Positions 6,995 to 10,672 of a stretch of 10,672 bases of DNA are shown here, one piece after another (the first letter of the stretch is position 1; each line of letters begins with the position of its first letter). This DNA comes from Kangiellaceae bacterium (GTDB taxonomy: Bacteria; Pseudomonadota; Gammaproteobacteria; Enterobacterales; Kangiellaceae), in assembly GCA_030148365.1 (NCBI GenBank), contig JASBTO010000058.1, positions 1 to 10,672 of the forward strand. The letters run 5' to 3'. The notes under the pieces are model-generated. The model ran no database searches and was not told the DNA's origin. It saw only the letters and a list, made by a program, of their open reading frames with translations. The translations under genes were made by a program, and so were the position numbers.

Positions 6995-7626
6995 CCACAG
7001 CACCGCAGGATCCGGTCCGGTCCAAACCGGACTCCACCACCCACCCGCGACGGGCAAGATCCGTCCGGGTCCTGAAAGAGATTGGCCTTGTTATTCTGGC
7101 TTTCCTGGCGCTGCAATGGTGGCTGGATTCGGGACTGACGGATGCTGTCGAGGCGCCCCGGTTCAGACTCCCATCGCTGGCGGGTGAAGTCCGCCAGGTG
7201 CCGGCGCCCGAACAACTGACTCTGGTGTATTTTTTCGCGCCCTGGTGTGAAGTCTGCAGCGCTTCCATGGACAATCTGGTGTGGCTGAGAAACCACTACA
7301 GCGAGCAGGAACTGGCGATACAACTGGTGGCGCTGGACTGGTCGTCGGCGGAAGTGCTGCGCCGTTACGCCCGCACTCATGAGCTGAATGTACCGATTTT
7401 GCTGGGCACCGATTCCGTCGCCGCCGGCTACAGTATCCGCGGCTTTCCGACCTGGTATCTAATCGACGGAACGGGGCAGATCAAAAGGGGAGATTTGGGC
7501 TACTCGAGCCGGCTCGGGCTCTGGTACCGAACCTGGCTGACCCGCCGTGAAGGGCAGGCCAGCACCACTGACGAAAATATTACTGCTGGTAGGCCCTGGC
7601 CTGCTGCTTCAGTGCCACTCCCTTGA
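6991..7626 (+). CDS. Membrane-anchored thioredoxin-like (TlpA/ResA type) protein
   Basis: A 211-residue protein. A basic, proline-containing N-terminus (1-30) precedes a single membrane helix (31-47) that would act as an anchor, leaving the thioredoxin fold in the periplasm. The active site is APWCEVC (83-89), a C86-x-x-C89 pair, and GFPTWYLID (151-159) carries the conserved cis-proline P153. TlpA/ResA relatives reduce or shuffle disulfides in periplasmic proteins, for example in cytochrome c maturation; the partner here is unknown. The start is GTG at 6991, overlapping the ATL stop (GTGA), with GAGGAG (6977-6982) 8 bases upstream. The last 24 residues (about 188-211) are Thr/Pro/Ala-rich, extend past the fold, and overlap the end of the opposite-strand gene by 47 bases. 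Confidence 0.88.
   Translation: MTTAPQDPVRSKPDSTTHPRRARSVRVLKEIGLVILAFLALQWWLDSGLTDAVEAPRFRLPSLAGEVRQVPAPEQLTLVYFFAPWCEVCSASMDNLVWLRNHYSEQELAIQLVALDWSSAEVLRRYARTHELNVPILLGTDSVAAGYSIRGFPTWYLIDGTGQIKRGDLGYSSRLGLWYRTWLTRREGQASTTDENITAGRPWPAASVPLP
7554..7604. repeat. Inverted repeat at the convergent 3' ends, possible bidirectional transcript end
   Basis: GCAGGCCAG (7554-7562) is the exact reverse complement of CTGGCCTGC (7596-7604), with 33 bases between. A competing inner stem pairs CCAGCA (7559-7564) with TGCTGG (7584-7589), and CACTGA (7566-7571) can pair with TCAGTG (7609-7614). The stop codon of the minus-strand gene (7580-7582) lies in the loop. No T tract follows on either strand, so it is not a classical intrinsic terminator. 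Confidence 0.4.
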
Positions 7627-8518
7627 TGTCGCCCTCCTGGCAGCGCCGGATATCACCGGATTTCCAGATATAGATCTGGCGCTTGCTGTCACGGCCATGA
7701 CCCTGTTTGACCACCAGTGACAAGTGATCGTCGTCTGACAACCGCTGCACGGCGGAGGCATAATCACACAGAGTCGCAATCAGGGTATTCTCGATAAATT
7801 CCATTTGCTGCCGGGCAACTTTTTCACGCTCCTGCTGATAACCTTTCAGGGTAGTCATATAGTCCTTGCGGGTCTCCTTCAATGATTCCATCTCTGCCTT
7901 CAGTGACTCCCGGAGTTCCTCCCGCTCTGAATCGGCCAGCTTGCTGTCCCGTTCGGCCTTGCGGCGCTCCTCGGCCAGTTTGCGGTTTTTCTCACGGATT
8001 TCCCGCGCCATTTCCCGCTGCCGGGCCTTGAGTTCGGAAAGTTTCTGCTTCATCGCGGTCATTTCCGCGGACAACCGCGCCTTTTGCTCACCGCTCAGAA
8101 AATCCTCATCGTAGACTTCCTCAATGGCTTCGGCGATGTCGTCACCCACCTCATCCCAGTCGACACTGGCCAAACCTTCCGCAGCGCTATAAGCGACTTC
8201 CGGCATCACCTCGGCGATAGCCAGCGGCGCTTCCATCAGGGAATCAAAACCCGACAGATCCGGCAGCGGGGCCATGGCATAGCCGCGGGTTTGAGCTTCG
8301 ACCACCAGGCCCTGCTCCGCCAGATAAAGAGAGTCAATCTCCAGATGCCGGCGATGGCCGCGGAACGGGGAATCCGGTTCCGACATGGCCTCGCTGACGG
8401 CGGTCTGCAAAATTTTCTCCAGGATTTCAAAATCCCGCGCTTTCGGTTCGGCGACGGCAACGCCGGCCACGGTCCCGACCAGCGCTGCGGACAGGGTAAT
8501 CATGCGCAAAGTTTTCAT
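7580..8518 (-). CDS. Secreted coiled-coil protein of unknown function, third gene of the ECF sigma operon
   Basis: 312 residues. A signal peptide spans 1-23 (KTLRMITLSAALVGTVAGVA, cleavage likely after AVA before EPK), so the protein is periplasmic. An N-terminal part (24-140) is partly acidic (DWDEVGDDIAEAIEEVYDED). A long, highly charged helix follows from about 142 to 240, rich in Lys/Arg/Glu and free of prolines, a good coiled coil. The C-terminal part (241-312) reads like a small folded domain with two cysteines (C251, C293) that could pair, and the motif QIYIWKSGDIRRC (281-293). I do not recognise a family. Its ATG overlaps the anti-sigma stop by four bases (ATGA) and has GAGGA (8525-8529) 6 bases upstream. 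Being third in an ECF/anti-sigma operon, it may be the sensor or a modulator of the anti-sigma factor; this is inference. Confidence 0.75.
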   Translation of the reverse strand: MKTLRMITLSAALVGTVAGVAVAEPKARDFEILEKILQTAVSEAMSEPDSPFRGHRRHLEIDSLYLAEQGLVVEAQTRGYAMAPLPDLSGFDSLMEAPLAIAEVMPEVAYSAAEGLASVDWDEVGDDIAEAIEEVYDEDFLSGEQKARLSAEMTAMKQKLSELKARQREMAREIREKNRKLAEERRKAERDSKLADSEREELRESLKAEMESLKETRKDYMTTLKGYQQEREKVARQQMEFIENTLIATLCDYASAVQRLSDDDHLSLVVKQGHGRDSKRQIYIWKSGDIRRCQEGDIKGVALKQQARAYQQ

Positions 8519-9180
8519 AATTGTTCCTCGGTTGATGTTTCCGGGTATCGGGTATTCAGTAATTGTCGCAACTGGCGCTGGCTTTGCTGCTGCTTGTCGG
8601 CGAGCAAGCCGAATTTCGCCTGATCCAGGGTCTGGTCGTAAATCCGTTGGCTTTGCCAGTAGTTCACCAGCTGCCCCATATCCTGCTGGCGCTGTTGTTG
8701 CTGAGACTGGAAAAAGGCAACCAGCAGACCGCGGTTCTGCTGCTCCAGATCCAGAAGCCGGGCATCCAGATAGGCGGTCTGCTCCAGCTGGAATTCATCC
8801 ATCTGGCGCTGCAGTTGGGCGCTGGCCTGATCACTGCCAAACGCGACGTGCAGACCTTGATCATCGACCCGGAAGTGCACCTGAAACAGCACCAGCAATA
8901 ATGCCGCTGCCGCCGTCGCCATGGACGCAAAAGACAGCCAGTGGGTCCGGGCGGGTTGACGCACCTGCAGGCCAGGCCGATGCCAGTCCGGCACGGGCTC
9001 GTCTTTCCAGTTGCCGGCCAACTGTTGCCAGCGGTTCAATTGCACAAACTGCGCCGTGCATTCCGGGCAATCCTCAAGGTGGGCGCTTACGGCCGCGTGT
9101 TGCTCCGCGGACCCCGGACGATCGGCATAGCGCTGATCGATATAGTCGGGCAGCAGGTCTCTGACGGTTTCACATCGCAT
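8515..9180 (-). CDS. Zinc-finger (ZAS) transmembrane anti-sigma factor with Q-rich periplasmic coiled coil
   Basis: 221 residues. The cytoplasmic N-terminus begins MRCETVRDLLPDYID and contains HLEDCPEC (34-41), an H-x3-C-x2-C zinc motif of ZAS anti-sigma factors (zf-HC2), with C3 as the usual extra ligand. One membrane helix spans about 82-101. The periplasmic part (102-221) is unusual: a glutamine-rich helical region (about 118-208, e.g. QSQQQQRQQ at 158-166) with coiled-coil character. I chose the ATG at 9180, which overlaps the end of the sigma gene by 11 bases and gives a typical ZAS N-terminus; the frame is open 14 codons further but that part lies in the sigma gene. The protein should hold the neighbouring sigma factor inactive at the membrane until a signal releases it. 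Confidence 0.87.
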   Translation of the reverse strand: MRCETVRDLLPDYIDQRYADRPGSAEQHAAVSAHLEDCPECTAQFVQLNRWQQLAGNWKDEPVPDWHRPGLQVRQPARTHWLSFASMATAAAALLLVLFQVHFRVDDQGLHVAFGSDQASAQLQRQMDEFQLEQTAYLDARLLDLEQQNRGLLVAFFQSQQQQRQQDMGQLVNYWQSQRIYDQTLDQAKFGLLADKQQQSQRQLRQLLNTRYPETSTEEQL

Positions 9181-9739
9181 GACTGAGATCCTCATGTTCG
9201 CGTAGTTTGCCAAGGGCCGCATACAGGCGGCTTTTCGCAGTGTTGGCGGAAATTTCCATCTGTCCGGCTATCTCCTCAAACGTAAACTGCTGAAAGAACT
9301 TCAGTTCCACGACCAGACGTTGCTCCGGCGGCAGGCACTCCAGCAGCCGGGTGATCAGGCGGTTGTCGCCAACGGCTTGTTCGTCGCTGCGAGTCGCATG
9401 CTGCGACTGCCAGTCGTCCTGCCACTCGCTCGCCTGATTGACCGGGTCCCGGGCCCGCTTCCGGTAAAAATCCACGACCTTGTTGCCGGCGATCCGGAAC
9501 AACCAGGCCGGGAAGACGCCGTCGCCATGGTAGTTCGGCAGGTTGCGGTACACACACAGAAAAATCTCCTGCATCAAATCAAGGGCGTCTTCCCGTTTCG
9601 AAGTCATGCGCAGACAATAGTTGTACAGTCGCCGCTCGTACTTGCGGACCAGTTTGAGCCACGCCCGCTCGGAGCCTCTCAGCGCCTTGCGGATCAGGGT
9701 TTCATCACTTGCTGATGCCAGCATTCCGGTGCCCGTCAT
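9170..9739 (-). CDS. ECF (extracytoplasmic function) RNA polymerase sigma factor
   Basis: 189 residues in two domains. Sigma region 2 covers about 14-98, with DALDLMQEIFLCVYRNL (51-67) and FPAWLFRIAGNKVVDFYRKRAR (76-97) as the core- and -10-binding helices. Sigma region 4 covers about 126-182, with LPPEQRLVVELKFFQQFTFEEIAGQMEISANTAKSRLYAALGKLR as the -35-binding helix-turn-helix. Regions 1 and 3 are missing, as in all ECF factors. A polar linker (about 99-125, with several Gln/Asp) joins them. I chose the ATG at 9739, preceded by GAGGAAAG, over a TTG nine codons upstream. It heads a three-gene operon with its anti-sigma factor and a secreted coiled-coil protein. ECF factors normally activate their own promoter; a candidate is at 9778-9805. 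I could not assign a specific ECF group. Confidence 0.95.
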   Translation of the reverse strand: MTGTGMLASASDETLIRKALRGSERAWLKLVRKYERRLYNYCLRMTSKREDALDLMQEIFLCVYRNLPNYHGDGVFPAWLFRIAGNKVVDFYRKRARDPVNQASEWQDDWQSQHATRSDEQAVGDNRLITRLLECLPPEQRLVVELKFFQQFTFEEIAGQMEISANTAKSRLYAALGKLREHEDLSHAM

Positions 9740-9777
9740 TTCACTCTTTCCTCTATTGTCGCCCAAATCCGCGAGAA

Positions 9778-9805
9778 AGTTTGAATGGCGGGGAAATTTG
9801 TTACC
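9778..9805 (-). promoter_or_regulatory. Candidate ECF-type autoregulated promoter of the sigma operon
   Basis: On the minus strand GGTAACAA (9798-9805) could be an ECF -35 element (the AAC core is typical), and TCAAA (9780-9784) after about 15 bases resembles RpoE-type -10 elements. The implied start near 9773 leaves a leader of about 34 bases before the sigma ATG. Spacing and composition fit, but the -35 differs from the common GGAACTT and no housekeeping promoter was found here for comparison. Confidence 0.35.
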
Positions 9806-9845
9806 TGCGATCCGGAGCGCCCGCCGGGATGCCGTCAGCAGGCTT

Positions 9846-9874
9846 TTGACAGCACGCCTGTCATGGCCGAGGAT
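9846..9874 (+). promoter_or_regulatory. Candidate fumC promoter overlapped by a perfect dyad
   Basis: TTGACA (9846-9851) matches the -35 consensus exactly. The hexamer at 17 bases, GAGGAT (9869-9874), is a poor -10 (three of six). A perfect inverted repeat TGACAG-N5-CTGTCA (9847-9863) overlaps the -35, which is where a repressor or activator would bind. The region also faces the sigma operon on the other strand, so the site could act on either. Confidence 0.35.
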
Positions 9875-9900
9875 GGTAACAATCTCAAGGAGGACCCCTT

Positions 9901-10672
9901 ATGAGCGACTACCGGACCGAAAAGGATTCCATGGGTGAAATCAGGGTGGCGGCGAACGCGCTTTATGGCGCCCAGACCCAGCGCGCCATCGACAATTTCC
10001 AGATCAGCGGCGAGCCCTTGCCGGCGGATTTCATCCGCGCCCTGGCGTTGCAGAAAAAAACCGCCGCCCGCGCCAACCAGCAGTTGGGCGAACTTGAAAA
10101 TGACATGGCCGACGCCATCGCCGATGCCGCCGATGCAATCATCGACGGCCAACACGCCGATCAGTTTCCCGTCGATATCTTCCAGACGGGTTCCGGCACC
10201 AGTACCAACATGAACATGAATGAAGTGCTGGCCAATCTGGCGTCTCGCTCCCTCGGTGACACCGTCAGTCCCAACGACCATATCAATCTCGGCCAGAGCA
10301 GCAACGATACGATCCCGACCAGCATTCATCTGAGCGCGGCCCTCAATATCCATATTGATCTGCTGCCGGCCCTGCATCATCTCGCCGATGTGCTGGATGA
10401 CAAGGCGGCTGATTGTGCGGCGCAGGTCAAAACCGGCCGCACCCATCTCATGGACGCCATGCCAATCACTCTGGGTCAGGAGCTGGGTACCTGGGCCGCC
10501 CAGATCCGGGCGGCCATCAACCGTCTCGGGGAATCCCTGCAAAGACTCCAGCAATTGCCCCAGGGCGGTACCGCTGTGGGTACCGGCATCAATGCCCACG
10601 CCGACTTTGCCGACACCTTCTGCGCGCAGCTCAGTGAGTCTACCGGCCTCGCCTTCCGGCCCATGGACAATC
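9901..10672 (+). CDS. fumC: Fumarate hydratase class II, 3' end cut by window edge
   Basis: The N-terminal 257 codons are visible, about 55% of a normal 460-residue enzyme. FumC interconverts fumarate and (S)-malate in the TCA cycle, as a cytoplasmic homotetramer without an iron-sulfur cluster. Visible landmarks are the opening EKDSMGEIRVAANALYGAQTQRAIDNF (6-33), the substrate-binding GSGTSTNMNMNEV (97-109), QSSND (132-136), and TGRTHLMDA (178-186), where H182 corresponds to the catalytic His188 region of E. coli FumC. TAVGTGIN (224-231) follows. The class signature GSSxMPxKxN lies beyond the edge. Aspartase shares the STNMN element, but the N-terminus favours fumarase. The ATG at 9901 is supported by AAGGAGG (9888-9894), 6 bases upstream. 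The gene is divergent from the sigma factor operon. Many gammaproteobacteria use FumC when iron is short or under oxidative stress; regulation here is unknown. Confidence 0.93.
   Translation, partial: MSDYRTEKDSMGEIRVAANALYGAQTQRAIDNFQISGEPLPADFIRALALQKKTAARANQQLGELENDMADAIADAADAIIDGQHADQFPVDIFQTGSGTSTNMNMNEVLANLASRSLGDTVSPNDHINLGQSSNDTIPTSIHLSAALNIHIDLLPALHHLADVLDDKAADCAAQVKTGRTHLMDAMPITLGQELGTWAAQIRAAINRLGESLQRLQQLPQGGTAVGTGINAHADFADTFCAQLSESTGLAFRPMDN

Noticed and set aside
9835..10599. 254-codon minus-strand frame inside fumC
   Set aside because: fumC is unmistakable on the plus strand. The antisense product shows only mirrored codon bias and no domain.

Overview
The window looks like a chromosomal segment of a GC-rich gammaproteobacterium, probably marine or environmental and in the broad Pseudomonas/Marinobacter/Halieaceae range. 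The reasons are a DUF1302 outer-membrane-type protein, a GntR/YtrA-ABC operon of the proteobacterial type, NudC with its zinc ribbon, a Cys-less alkyltransferase-like protein and a class II fumarase. The genus is inference. I see no tRNA, rRNA, IS element, CRISPR array or phage gene.

Layout, left to right. (1) 1-1538, minus: the N-terminal 512 codons of a secreted DUF1302 protein, cut by the left edge. (2) 1763-4158, minus: a tight four-gene operon that starts with a GntR/YtrA-type repressor and continues with an ABC ATPase, an ABC-2 type permease and a 61-aa single-span membrane protein, ending at a stem-loop terminator (1720-1739). A 9-bp-arm inverted repeat (4211-4240) covers the inferred promoter of this operon and is the likely repressor site. 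(3) 4307-7626, plus: five genes in an unbroken row, namely a YeiH/UPF0324 membrane protein, nudC, an ACT-domain protein, an alkyltransferase-like protein (ATL) and a membrane-anchored thioredoxin-like protein. Four of the five overlap a neighbour or touch it by stop/start overlap. (4) 7580-9739, minus: an ECF sigma factor, a zinc-finger (ZAS) membrane anti-sigma factor with a glutamine-rich periplasmic coiled coil, and a secreted coiled-coil protein, all with overlapping reading frames. The last gene runs 47 bp into the 3' end of the thioredoxin-like gene on the other strand. (5) 9901 to the right edge, plus: fumC, class II fumarase, N-terminal 257 codons, divergent from the sigma factor operon.

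How the parts work together. The GntR-ABC block is a self-repressed export or envelope-response module. The sigma/anti-sigma/coiled-coil block reads as an envelope-sensing switch. Its third gene has no function I recognise and is the best candidate here for something undescribed. The yeiH-to-thioredoxin row combines nucleotide-cap/NADH hydrolysis (NudC), DNA alkylation damage recognition (ATL) and periplasmic thiol chemistry, which suggests a general stress or maintenance operon, though nothing in the sequence proves a shared pathway.

The gaps are short. The only ones over 100 bases are 1539-1762 (holds the terminator), 4159-4306 (operator and promoter) and 9740-9900 (divergent sigma/fumC control region).
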